A stretch of DNA of 37,468 nt from AAA164-E04 sp014239995 (GTDB taxonomy: Bacteria; Verrucomicrobiota; Verrucomicrobiia; Limisphaerales; AAA164-E04), in the NCBI GenBank assembly GCA_029247315.1, contig JAQWLM010000044.1, positions 1 to 37,468 on the forward strand. Direction: 5' to 3'. Of the stretch, positions 8,533-16,650 are shown piece after piece (position 1 is the stretch's first letter; each line of letters starts with the position of its first letter). Below the pieces are notes generated by a model. It saw only the letters and a list, made by a program, of their open reading frames with translations, did no database searches and had not been told where the DNA came from. The translations under genes and the position numbers were made by a program.

Positions 8533-11500
8533 ATGCGTTCCATCAATTTACAGAAAACCCTCGGAATCAATACGTCCGAAGAAGTCTACCCGAACGAACA
8601 TCTGGTGGAATATATTAACCTGAAACTGGCAGCCATGGGATGCCCGACGGTGCCCGTTGAAACAGACTCCCCCTTCCATGATATTGCCGAATCTCTGATT
8701 GCATCCCATCACGAACAGGAACGCCTGCTTTCCAACTATCTGTGCCCGGCCGACTGGCGCATTCAGAAATGGTTAACCGAATTCCTGGGCGAAAGCGAAA
8801 ACGTAACGAGACTTCCCTCCAAGTCATTCGTCCTCGACCGGCACGGCGTGGCACGTACACTCTCCCTGCCATTGGAAGGTGATGCATTTCGTTCAGAAAT
8901 CGTCCACTCTTACCGCATTCGTCAGGGAGTACTCCACAACCCGGTGCATGACAGACGCACCACCAAGGGTGTTTTTCACATCGCCGATGGAGGTTTACCT
9001 GTTCCAGCAGATAAGGTAGCAGCACCACTTGTCACCTTCAACCGGATGCTTGGGTTTGCACTGAACCCTCCGTCCTCTCTCATGCGCTTGCCGTTTACCA
9101 ATCAGCAGGAGAATCAAGCTGAGTGTTTTGTTTCCCTCTTGCTGCGCCCCCTGGTGGTTCCAGAGGTTCCCGGAGTGATCCAGGAAAAACGCAGTGAAAT
9201 CCGTTTTTTTGCCCCAGGAAATCTGGTAGGCAACCTCGATTTCGTGGAAAGTATTTTCGGCAACGCGGGGGATCCCCACCTTCCTGAAAATGATGCAGGA
9301 CTGGACGTCCACCATTGGACGGGACATACCGGTTGCGTGATTCTTGCACCGCATCTCACACAGGTGAAAAAGAAGGATGCCGGGCTTCCTCACCATGATC
9401 AGGCATCAGAGAGCCAACGGCAGCAGGGCATGTGCTGGAAGGATCCCGAGGAACTCTACAACAACGGTACCGCATTCAAATTGTGTGCGCGGGATGAAAA
9501 AGGTGTGATGGTCACCATCATTGCCGACAACTATTTTGGCTATTGCAAAAAGGAGGTCAAAACCCAGATTAGTTTCTCCGCCAATCTCTACGGTCTGGCA
9601 GAAGAGGAGCATGCAGGTGGAGCGATGGTCTTCCCGAGTTACGATCTGGGCGAAGAGTTCAGCGGACACTTACATGTGAGACGGCGAGACCACGAGTTCG
9701 AAGAAATGGTCGACCGATTCGGGGACATCATGGATCTCAAACCTGAGGGATATGCGGTAGACAAGCGTTTCCCTGACATCCTTTACGTGTCTGAAAATGT
9801 CCATTTTCATCTGGACAACCAGACCATCACCTGGCCCTTCAAGGGGAAAACCGAGTCGATGAAATTATTGGCAGGTCGAACCTATGTCCGGCCATCAGGC
9901 TACAAGGTGCAGATGGTCAAACCCCCGGGCACCCATGCATGGCGTCTCATTGGGACGGTTGCTGAGGGTTTGTTGTGCCACAAACCATGCACGGTATCGG
10001 GAGGAGGTAAATCAGAAATTTCCAAGCCGGTCACTGATGCGGTCATCCAAGGCCCCGTCATTGTGGCAAATATCAAATCGGATCTGGGCAAGGTAGATGA
10101 AATCCTCAAGCACGATTTTGGAAACCGTTTCCGCGACAGCTCAAGGCAGGATGAAAGGACGATTCTAAGCCCTGGACGATCATTAGGGTCGGTCATCAAG
10201 TTGCTCACTCCCTCCGTCAAGGATTACACTGAAGCATATAACGCATGGCTTGAAACCATTCCTCAATACATCAAGGAACTGGTTTTTGTATTGAAACGCC
10301 ATCATAAACCCGAGTGGGGAAATCATTGGCGCCACCATTTCACTGTGGACTTGATTAATGGAAAACCAGGAAACGAGCTCAAGTTTGATAACCGAAAACT
10401 GGTAACCAATTACATGCGTGTTGGTTTTCAAGACGATGGACTCTGGCGCACCTTTGGATTGCGCAAGGACTTTCATCCCGCCGCCAAGCAATCGCTTGAA
10501 GACGACATCACCGCAAGTGTGGTGGTTTCGACAAAGGATCTCGAAGGTACCTTTCCCACGCGTGCCGAAGGCTCCGTTAAATTTATTGAAAACTGTGAAT
10601 ATCGTTTTTTCCAGAGACCTGATGACGCCATCATCCGTGGATACGATAAGCAGGCAGAGTCTGATTTATCTCAGCCTGGTAATTTCATTTCCAATTTCGA
10701 ACCTCTTGAAACATCAGATGCGGATGAAATCATCGAAGATGCCATCGGTTTTCACCAATACACCTCACCCATGCAGGAGTTGGTAAAGAAGGCCGGAGCG
10801 TCCATTCGACCACGTTTTTTTGTCAGCAGCGCACATCCCCGCATCGTGGATGGCAAACCGTCGAAAAATCCAAGATATCTCCAGGTCCGACCAGACCTCA
10901 TTCACGAAAGAACGCGTTACCTGGAGGAAATCTCCATGCGCCTCCATCGCAAATTAGGATCTTCAAACCCGTTATATCAGATGGTGGATGCCATCGTTCC
11001 GGGCCGCCGCAACAACCCAGCAGATGTGGGTGCCAATATTCCTCCCCTGGCCGTCTACAACCCAATTCATTACATGGACTTGCCGGAACTTTTCATGGAA
11101 TACATCTGCAGCATGACAGGCAAGTCACCCTCAACGACTGGGGCGGGATCGGAGGGAGCCCTTACCAAGGGGCCTTTCAATGCATTGCCGCCCGTGATCG
11201 ACCTCAACAATGCCCTGGTATCCATGATCCTTACAGGACACGATGGATTTGTGACGGCAGCTGGTTACATCGGTCCCAAGGTGAAAGTAGCCCATGATGT
11301 CAGCATGCTCATCCCGGAGGTCTGGTGCCGAATGAAGGATGAGGAACGCAGCGCATCCTACCTGATGGATAATGGTTACCTTGAAAAATGTGAGGATGTG
11401 GAGCACAAAGGAAAAATGCTGCCTTTCAGCCGTCTTGGGTATCGGATCAACCACAAGTTTGTCCGCGATTTCTTTGGACGGGTTTTCAACCACCCACATG

Positions 11501-11991
11501 CGGTCTTCAGTGACGACATGCTGCAACCAGAAAAACAGGGCCTGGATACCTTCACCGATGGTTTGAGTAATATTGTTGCCACTCAAGCCCGAGTCGGGCA
11601 AATGTATTTTGAGGATCATAGCATCCAGGCGGCCTGCCCTCCCCTGAAAGCACTGCTGAACATCATGGTCCATGGGTCGCACGATGGAAAATCCCTGGCC
11701 GATCCTGAAATCCGGGAACTCTTTACCCTGGAATACCTGCAAAAAAGTGATTGGTATCTCGACAGGCTCTCTACAAAACAGCGGCAAGACATGCAGCTTT
11801 GGGATAAGCACATCCAATACCTGAATAATTTCCTGGCGAAAAAAGGATACAAAGAAGAAGCGGTTCGATTGCAGATCAGCGACCGTTTGGCAGAAGCAGA
11901 AGCAACCCGCCAGGAAGTCGCACATGCGTCCTACTTAAAGTTCCTGAGGGGAACCATCGGGGTTCAACCTCTCAAGGTTTTTCAATCCTGA
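8533..11991 (+). CDS. PPi-type phosphoenolpyruvate carboxykinase-like protein (very large)
   Basis: This encodes 1152 residues from the ATG at 8533, which has AGGAAA at good spacing. An ATG at 8503 and a TTG at 8485 are also in frame. Length and the blocks EYINLKLAAMGCP, LDFVESIFGNAGDPHLPEN and HHWTGHTGCVILAPHL agree with my memory of the roughly 130-kDa diphosphate-dependent PEPCK family (EC 4.1.1.38; Entamoeba, Propionibacterium). That family interconverts oxaloacetate plus PPi with PEP, CO2 and phosphate. A P-loop-like SGGGKSEISK is seen near residues 489-498, and a Gly/Lys-rich GAGSEGALTKGPFNALPP lies in the C-terminal third. No signal peptide or membrane segment is visible, so it should be cytosolic. 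It is followed after 53 bp by the helicase gene on the same strand. The enzymatic call rests on recalled family resemblance. An uncharacterised relative is the alternative. Confidence 0.65.
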   Translation: MRSINLQKTLGINTSEEVYPNEHLVEYINLKLAAMGCPTVPVETDSPFHDIAESLIASHHEQERLLSNYLCPADWRIQKWLTEFLGESENVTRLPSKSFVLDRHGVARTLSLPLEGDAFRSEIVHSYRIRQGVLHNPVHDRRTTKGVFHIADGGLPVPADKVAAPLVTFNRMLGFALNPPSSLMRLPFTNQQENQAECFVSLLLRPLVVPEVPGVIQEKRSEIRFFAPGNLVGNLDFVESIFGNAGDPHLPENDAGLDVHHWTGHTGCVILAPHLTQVKKKDAGLPHHDQASESQRQQGMCWKDPEELYNNGTAFKLCARDEKGVMVTIIADNYFGYCKKEVKTQISFSANLYGLAEEEHAGGAMVFPSYDLGEEFSGHLHVRRRDHEFEEMVDRFGDIMDLKPEGYAVDKRFPDILYVSENVHFHLDNQTITWPFKGKTESMKLLAGRTYVRPSGYKVQMVKPPGTHAWRLIGTVAEGLLCHKPCTVSGGGKSEISKPVTDAVIQGPVIVANIKSDLGKVDEILKHDFGNRFRDSSRQDERTILSPGRSLGSVIKLLTPSVKDYTEAYNAWLETIPQYIKELVFVLKRHHKPEWGNHWRHHFTVDLINGKPGNELKFDNRKLVTNYMRVGFQDDGLWRTFGLRKDFHPAAKQSLEDDITASVVVSTKDLEGTFPTRAEGSVKFIENCEYRFFQRPDDAIIRGYDKQAESDLSQPGNFISNFEPLETSDADEIIEDAIGFHQYTSPMQELVKKAGASIRPRFFVSSAHPRIVDGKPSKNPRYLQVRPDLIHERTRYLEEISMRLHRKLGSSNPLYQMVDAIVPGRRNNPADVGANIPPLAVYNPIHYMDLPELFMEYICSMTGKSPSTTGAGSEGALTKGPFNALPPVIDLNNALVSMILTGHDGFVTAAGYIGPKVKVAHDVSMLIPEVWCRMKDEERSASYLMDNGYLEKCEDVEHKGKMLPFSRLGYRINHKFVRDFFGRVFNHPHAVFSDDMLQPEKQGLDTFTDGLSNIVATQARVGQMYFEDHSIQAACPPLKALLNIMVHGSHDGKSLADPEIRELFTLEYLQKSDWYLDRLSTKQRQDMQLWDKHIQYLNNFLAKKGYKEEAVRLQISDRLAEAEATRQEVAHASYLKFLRGTIGVQPLKVFQS

Positions 11992-12044
11992 AGACATGCA
12001 CTGGCACCAAAAGCATTGCAGCCACCAGACACGCATCAGGACCT

Positions 12045-14099
12045 ATGTGGCTGCAAAAACTTAATCCTGAACAACTTAAGGCGGTCAAAACCACACACGG
12101 ACCGCTCCTCATTCTTGCGGGTGCAGGCACGGGAAAAACCGGCGTCATCACGCATCGCATTGCCTACCTCGTCAAGAAAGGCGTGCTGCCTCACAACATC
12201 CTTGCCGTCACTTTCACAAACAAAGCGGCAAGAGAAATGCAGGGCCGAGTCCGAGCTCTGCTACCCAAAAAGAAAACTGCAGCGCAACAAACAGGCAAGT
12301 ATCCATCAAACCCGACGATCTGTACCTTTCACTCATTTTGCGTCAGGGTACTGCGGCGCTACATTGATAAACTTGGATACAAACGCAATTTTGTCATCTA
12401 TGACCAATCCGACCAACTGGGTGTCATCAGGAAACTGACCAGTGACTGGAGCAAAAGCAACATCAAGATCAAACCAGCCGAATGGTTGCACTTTATCAGT
12501 CGCTTACGCAATGCCTCCTCACTGGAAACGTTGGGACTGGACACAGCCACCATGCGTTTGGCTGAGAGGTTGCTGAGTCGCTATGAGGCGGCACTCAAGG
12601 CATGCAATGCCGTTGACTTCGATGACCTCATTCTTCTGACATTGAAGCTCTTCGAACATCATGCCGAGGTGCTGACATCCTGCAGAGACCTGTATCGATA
12701 TGTCATGGTGGATGAATACCAGGACACCAACGGAAAACAGTTTCAACTCGTCCATGCCCTGACATCTGCACATCGAAACCTCTGTGTCGTGGGTGATGAT
12801 GACCAAAGCATCTATGGATGGCGCGGCGCCGAGGTCAGCAATCTGCTGAACCTCGAGGAGCATTTTCCCGAGGTGAAGGTCGTCAAACTAGAGCAGAATT
12901 ATCGCTCGACTTCGGTGATTCTAAATGCGGCAAATGCCGTGATCTGCAATAATCCCCTTCGCCGGAAAAAAACACTTTGGTCACAAAAGGGAATGGGGGG
13001 ACTCATTCGCTTGATGCACTTTGAATCAGACGATGACGAGGCCACTGCTGTTGTTGAGGAATTGGAAATCCAGAGGATGAGTTCCCACATTCCATGGAAA
13101 GAGCAAGCGATACTGTTTCGAACCAACCTGCAGGCAAGGCCACTCGAAACCGCCCTGCGGAGCAGCAAGGTACGCTACCGTTTGGTGGGGAGCCAAAGCT
13201 ACTTCGACCGACGCGAGGTCAAGGATGTGCTCGCCTACCTGAAGGTGTTGCTTAATCCTGACGATGATATCAGCCTGTTGAGAATCGCCAATGTGCCAGC
13301 ACGCGGTCTCAGTGCCAAAACGATGCATAGCCTGCTCCAGACGAGTCAGCAACGCCAAACATCCGTCCATGCCGTCATGAAGCATTCCGATGTACAGGAG
13401 GCATTTCACACCGCTGCACGTCGTAGCATACAGTCTTTTTTAAGCTTCCTGGAAACAGGGCAACGTCATCTCGTCAACGAAGATGCAGGGGAAGTTGGAG
13501 CATGGGCAAAGTCCATGTTAGAAGAGGTGGGTTATTTTGTTGACCTTCAACATTCCGAAAAAGATCCAAAACTGGCAGACAACAGGGTTCAAAGCGCCAT
13601 GGAACTGCTTGCATCCATTGACACCCTCACTCAGGGCATGGGAATGGTCACCGCTGAGGCCAGGTTGATTCATTTTTTGGAGGAAATTGCTTTGGACCAG
13701 GATCGATTTGATCAAGAGAATGAACAACCAGATGCCGTGACGCTCATCACCATGCACAGTTGCAAGGGTCTGGAGTTTCCGAATGTGCATATCGTAGGGA
13801 TGGAACAGGGCCTGCTGCCGCACACACGATCTATTGAGGAAGGAACGCTTGATGAAGAACGACGCCTTTTTTATGTCGCCATCACAAGGGCGATGGAAAC
13901 CCTCACGATCAGTCATTGCGCCAATCGGAAAAAATATGGGGCTACCGTGACATGTCTGCCATCTGTATTCCTGTCGGAGTTACCACCGGAATCCGTTGAA
14001 GTCGTCGACGATGTATTTCAGCGTCCCGCAAGCCAGGAAAGTGGTTCAGCCATGTTTGATGCCTTGAAGGCGTCCCTTGATGTTGAACCCATACCTTGA
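12045..14099 (+). CDS. UvrD/PcrA/Rep-type superfamily 1 DNA helicase
   Basis: This is a 684-residue ATP-dependent 3'-5' DNA helicase that unwinds DNA during repair or replication restart. All SF1A motifs are present in order: Q motif LNPEQLKAV (6-14), Walker A GAGTGKT (26-32), Ia TFTNKAAREM, II VDEYQDTN, III GDDDQSIYGWRGA, IV LEQNYRST, V TMHSCKGLEFPNVHI and VI LFYVAITRAMETL. The C-terminus is short and lacks the basic tail of full-length UvrD, so a Rep/PcrA-like assignment is equally possible and I give no single symbol. It lies 53 bp after the PEPCK-like gene and 11 bp before the phosphoribosyltransferase, suggesting one transcript. Confidence 0.95.
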   Translation: MWLQKLNPEQLKAVKTTHGPLLILAGAGTGKTGVITHRIAYLVKKGVLPHNILAVTFTNKAAREMQGRVRALLPKKKTAAQQTGKYPSNPTICTFHSFCVRVLRRYIDKLGYKRNFVIYDQSDQLGVIRKLTSDWSKSNIKIKPAEWLHFISRLRNASSLETLGLDTATMRLAERLLSRYEAALKACNAVDFDDLILLTLKLFEHHAEVLTSCRDLYRYVMVDEYQDTNGKQFQLVHALTSAHRNLCVVGDDDQSIYGWRGAEVSNLLNLEEHFPEVKVVKLEQNYRSTSVILNAANAVICNNPLRRKKTLWSQKGMGGLIRLMHFESDDDEATAVVEELEIQRMSSHIPWKEQAILFRTNLQARPLETALRSSKVRYRLVGSQSYFDRREVKDVLAYLKVLLNPDDDISLLRIANVPARGLSAKTMHSLLQTSQQRQTSVHAVMKHSDVQEAFHTAARRSIQSFLSFLETGQRHLVNEDAGEVGAWAKSMLEEVGYFVDLQHSEKDPKLADNRVQSAMELLASIDTLTQGMGMVTAEARLIHFLEEIALDQDRFDQENEQPDAVTLITMHSCKGLEFPNVHIVGMEQGLLPHTRSIEEGTLDEERRLFYVAITRAMETLTISHCANRKKYGATVTCLPSVFLSELPPESVEVVDDVFQRPASQESGSAMFDALKASLDVEPIP

Positions 14100-14110
14100 A
14101 AAGCAGTGAC

Positions 14111-14728
14111 ATGAAAAGGGAATCCATACCAGACCTCACAAACAGCGCCCTCACCCGTCCGCCTGCGGCGTGGGCATCTGAACACCTCGAGGGCCTCTTG
14201 ATCCCCACATCGGTCTTGCAGGATCGGGTCACCCAACTCGCCAACGAAATCGCTGCATCCAGACCCCGTGAAGAGCCTCTGCTCGTATTAAGCCTGCTAT
14301 CGGGAGCATTCCTGTTTACAGCTGATCTGGTCCGCCACTGGACCTTTCCCTTTGAACTCGACTTCATCAAGGTGGCCAGCTACGGATCCCAAACCCTGCC
14401 CGGGGAGCTGTCGTGGAAGCATGACATACAAAGCCCCGTCAAGGATAAGCATCTTCTTATCCTTGACGATATCCTTGACACAGGCCAGACCCTTCATCAA
14501 GTAACCTCAAGGCTCCAGGAGGAACAACCCGCCTCGATACGCACTTGCGTCTGCCTGGAAAAAAACGGAACCCAAGCACGTCCGTTTCCTTTTCACGCAG
14601 ATCATGTGGGATTCATCATACCTGATCGTTTTGTGATCGGTTACGGTCTGGACTTTGACCTGAAATTCCGTCAATTTCCCTTCATCGGAGTATTGAATCC
14701 GGACGCCTATGCATCAGGAAACCATTGA
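14111..14728 (+). CDS. hpt: Hypoxanthine phosphoribosyltransferase
   Basis: This is a 205-residue purine salvage enzyme transferring 5-phosphoribose from PRPP to hypoxanthine or guanine in the cytosol. The PRPP-binding loop LLILDDILDTGQTL lies at about residues 115-128. Upstream, VLSLLSGAFLFTADL is the family hood region, and KVASYGSQT is the flexible catalytic loop. GFIIPDRFVIGYGLDFD near residue 167 is the typical base-binding segment. It has about 30 extra N-terminal residues compared with common Hpt. The start at 14111 is 11 bp after the helicase stop. The last 20 bases overlap moaD, so the two are translationally coupled even though purine salvage and molybdopterin synthesis are not linked pathways. 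Confidence 0.92.
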   Translation: MKRESIPDLTNSALTRPPAAWASEHLEGLLIPTSVLQDRVTQLANEIAASRPREEPLLVLSLLSGAFLFTADLVRHWTFPFELDFIKVASYGSQTLPGELSWKHDIQSPVKDKHLLILDDILDTGQTLHQVTSRLQEEQPASIRTCVCLEKNGTQARPFPFHADHVGFIIPDRFVIGYGLDFDLKFRQFPFIGVLNPDAYASGNH

Positions 14729-14969
14729 TATCACAGTGACGTTTTTCTCTTATTTCAAGGATCTGACCGGGTGCCCCTCGGCGGTCATAGAAGTGAATGT
14801 GGCATCCACGCTTGAGCAGGCCATTGAATCGATCCATCAACGCTTTCCTGATCTGAAACCGATGAAGCGATCGACCCTCACCGCAGTGGGCTTGGAGTAT
14901 GTAGCACCCGACTACATACTTCAGTTAGGTGATGAAATTTCTCTCTTCCCTCCCGTACAGGGGGGATAA
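14709..14969 (+). CDS. moaD: Molybdopterin synthase small subunit (sulfur carrier) MoaD
   Basis: MoaD is a beta-grasp ubiquitin-like protein whose C-terminal Gly-Gly is adenylated and thiocarboxylated, then donates sulfur to precursor Z within molybdopterin synthase. The 86-residue product has the family pattern ITVTFFSYFKDLTGC at the start, an inner GDEISLFPPVQGG, and ends exactly in Gly-Gly, as required. It directly precedes moaE, the catalytic subunit, with 22 bp between. The start overlaps hpt by 20 bases. No moaA, moaC, moeA or moeB is seen in the window, so the rest of the pathway must be elsewhere. Confidence 0.94.
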   Translation: MHQETIDITVTFFSYFKDLTGCPSAVIEVNVASTLEQAIESIHQRFPDLKPMKRSTLTAVGLEYVAPDYILQLGDEISLFPPVQGG

Positions 14970-14991
14970 ACCAATCTTACCCTAAGGTGCC

Positions 14992-15396
14992 ATGGACATG
15001 AAACGTTCGGTCATTTTGACAAGCAAACCAATCGATGAGGCATCACTGGTGGCCTCCCGCGAGAAGAATGACTGCATGGGAGCAAGCAACTACTTCTCGG
15101 GTCTGGTTCGGGAAGGTGAGGATGGCAAGCAGATTACGGGAATTGAATATGAAGCCTTTGAATCGATGGCCATACATCAATTCAACCTCATCCTAGACGA
15201 AATCGAAAGCCGATGGCCCATTGCCTCCATCCGCGTGGTACACCGCACTGGGCTGGTGTGCGTCGCGGAATCCTCCCTATGGATAGAAATTATATCCCCT
15301 CACCGAACCGAGGCATTTGAAGCCAGCCAGTGGTTGATTCATCAGATGAAAAAACGCGTTCCCATATGGAAAAAACCACTTTTTGTAGAAAAATGA
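14992..15396 (+). CDS. moaE: Molybdopterin synthase catalytic subunit MoaE
   Basis: MoaE pairs with MoaD as a heterotetramer and inserts two sulfurs into cyclic pyranopterin monophosphate. The 134-residue protein shows NYFSGLVREGEDGKQITGIEYEAF broken over residues 34-57, then SIRVVHRTGLVCVAESS and the C-terminal VPIWKKPLF, where the family keeps the active-site lysines. An ATG two codons downstream (14998) is an equally good start. The protein ends 19 bp before the DUF493 gene. The family length of 130-150 residues is matched. Confidence 0.95.
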   Translation: MDMKRSVILTSKPIDEASLVASREKNDCMGASNYFSGLVREGEDGKQITGIEYEAFESMAIHQFNLILDEIESRWPIASIRVVHRTGLVCVAESSLWIEIISPHRTEAFEASQWLIHQMKKRVPIWKKPLFVEK

Positions 15397-15415
15397 GCTA
15401 TTCCAAAGCAAAACC

Positions 15416-15688
15416 ATGACAGACCTCACGAAGGAGGAGTTGAATCAGCTTTTTCCCGCAGAGTGCCACTTCAAGGTTATTTGCAGGGATCTCACCGATG
15501 TACACAAAAATCTCAATAAAGCCCTTGCAAGGGTCGGCCTGACGGATATCGCTTTTCAACCTGGAACAAGATCCAGCAAAGGTAAATACATCAGCTTTGA
15601 AGTCTCCATAGAGGTGGAGACCCACGATCAAATGCTTCAGATCGATCAATCCATTCGATCTGTTGACGGCGTCAAGATGCTCTTGTAA
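15416..15688 (+). CDS. DUF493 (YbeD-like) small protein
   Basis: This encodes 90 residues. The core is a small alpha/beta ACT-like fold, with FPAECHFKVICRDLTDV near the start, the central YISFEVSIEVETHDQMLQI and the end IRSVDGVKMLL, the classic DUF493 pattern. E. coli YbeD has this fold and may act as an effector-binding regulator. The role here is unknown. This is the last gene of the plus-strand run from the PEPCK-like gene. The strong hairpin 7 bp downstream closes the region. Confidence 0.82.
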   Translation: MTDLTKEELNQLFPAECHFKVICRDLTDVHKNLNKALARVGLTDIAFQPGTRSSKGKYISFEVSIEVETHDQMLQIDQSIRSVDGVKMLL

Positions 15689-15694
15689 CGAGGT

Positions 15695-15728
15695 AAAAAA
15701 AACCGCCCTCCCAGCAAGGAGGACGGTT
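15695..15728 (-). terminator. Rho-independent terminator between convergent DUF493 and HMA genes
   Basis: AACCGcCCTCC (15701-15711), a CAGCAA loop and GGAGGaCGGTT (15718-15728) form an 11-bp stem with one mismatch. On the minus strand it is followed by eight T (A-run at 15695-15702 on the plus strand), which makes it a textbook terminator for the HMA gene. On the plus strand no T tract follows, so it is probably weaker for DUF493. Confidence 0.88.
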
Positions 15729-15761
15729 CTGAAAAGAAGTCTAATTTCAGTGCCTTTCTGA

Positions 15762-16484
15762 CTACTGCACGACCACTTTAAATCCCGTACCGTTGATGGC
15801 AGCAGCGATTTTCTCCTGATTCACTTTTTCAGGGTTAAAGAGAATCGTGGCTTTCTTACTCTGATGACAGGCCGATCCGCTGATCACACCTTCCAAGCTG
15901 GTTAAAACCTTGCCAACTTTGGTAGAGCAGGAACCGCATGCCATGCCCTCCACGGGCAGTGAAACCTGCTGTCCCTCGACCTTGTAGCCAGCTTCCTTGA
16001 TGGCTGCAGAGATGGCGCAGGACTTCACCTTGGCCGGATCAAAAGAAACCTTGGTCATTTGCGATTTGGTGCAGGACTCTGCCTGGCTCACCCCATCGAG
16101 ACGAGTGAGGGCCTTGACCAAATTCCCGCAGGATTTCTCGCAAACAGCCCCACCCACCTTGAATGTAAGTGTTTTTTGTTTCGAACATTCGGATTTGGCT
16201 TCCTTGCCAACGGCTGTCTTGCCAGCGTCCGCTTTGGAACATTCGGATTTGGCTTCCTTGCCAACGGCTGTCTTGCCAGCGTCCGCTTTGGAACATTCGG
16301 ACTTGGCTTCCTTGCCAACGGCTGTCTTGCCAGCGTCCGCTTTGGAACATTCGGATTTGGCTTCCTTGCCAACGGCTGTCTTGGCATTGGGACACTGGGA
16401 ACAGTCGGCTTTTTGGTCTCCCCCAATTGCCTGTAATGAGACTATCACGGCTACGGCGGATAGAACGAGAAGGATTTGCTTCAT
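15762..16484 (-). CDS. Secreted double heavy-metal-associated (HMA) domain protein with Cys-rich repeat
   Basis: This encodes 240 residues. An N-terminal signal peptide is seen at residues 1-20 (ILLVLSAVAVIVSLQA). Next comes a tandem region of an 18-residue unit, KTAVGKEAKSECSKADAG, present three times plus a shorter fourth, each with one Cys. Two HMA domains follow. The first carries GAVCEKSCGNLV, a CxxxC variant of the metal site, and the second carries GMACGSCSTKVG with the normal CxxC. Each ends in the family C-terminal pattern IKEAGYKV or INGTGFKV. MerP/CopZ-like proteins bind Cu(I), Hg(II) or other soft metals, so periplasmic metal binding is likely, with unknown specificity. No P-type ATPase or metal operon is adjacent. 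Confidence 0.85.
   Translation of the reverse strand: MKQILLVLSAVAVIVSLQAIGGDQKADCSQCPNAKTAVGKEAKSECSKADAGKTAVGKEAKSECSKADAGKTAVGKEAKSECSKADAGKTAVGKEAKSECSKQKTLTFKVGGAVCEKSCGNLVKALTRLDGVSQAESCTKSQMTKVSFDPAKVKSCAISAAIKEAGYKVEGQQVSLPVEGMACGSCSTKVGKVLTSLEGVISGSACHQSKKATILFNPEKVNQEKIAAAINGTGFKVVVQ
16183..16383 (-). repeat. 54-bp tandem repeat inside the HMA protein gene
   Basis: Three complete 54-bp copies begin at 16183, 16237 and 16291, and a 39-bp partial copy covers 16345-16383. I see a single base difference between copies (a C for T in copy 3). The period is a multiple of three, so each unit adds the same 18 residues to the HMA protein and the frame is kept. This near identity suggests a recent expansion. 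Confidence 0.93.
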
Positions 16485-16650
16485 GGCGTTTTTTTGATAA
16501 TTAGTGGGTTAAAAACATGTCAATCTGAAACATTTCAGTCGACGTTGAAACCTTTATAGACTTAAAACGTCCCATCTTTCAATTTATTTTTCATTGTTTC
16601 TGCGCTAAAAAAGCTGGTTTTCCAGATATCTTTGGGCCATATGTGCATGC

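Noticed and set aside
16183..16383. Regular repeats that could suggest a CRISPR array
   Set aside because: The 54-bp units are directly adjacent with no unique spacers and keep the reading frame of the HMA protein, so this is a coding tandem repeat.
15997..16504. Several open frames on both strands over the HMA gene
   Set aside because: They arise because a 54-bp period keeps every frame open. Only the minus-strand frame gives a signal peptide and HMA domains.
16495..16523. TTGACA with a weak -10 upstream of the HMA gene considered as a promoter
   Set aside because: The -35 matches the consensus but the -10 at 17-bp spacing is poor, and promoter consensus in this phylum is uncertain.
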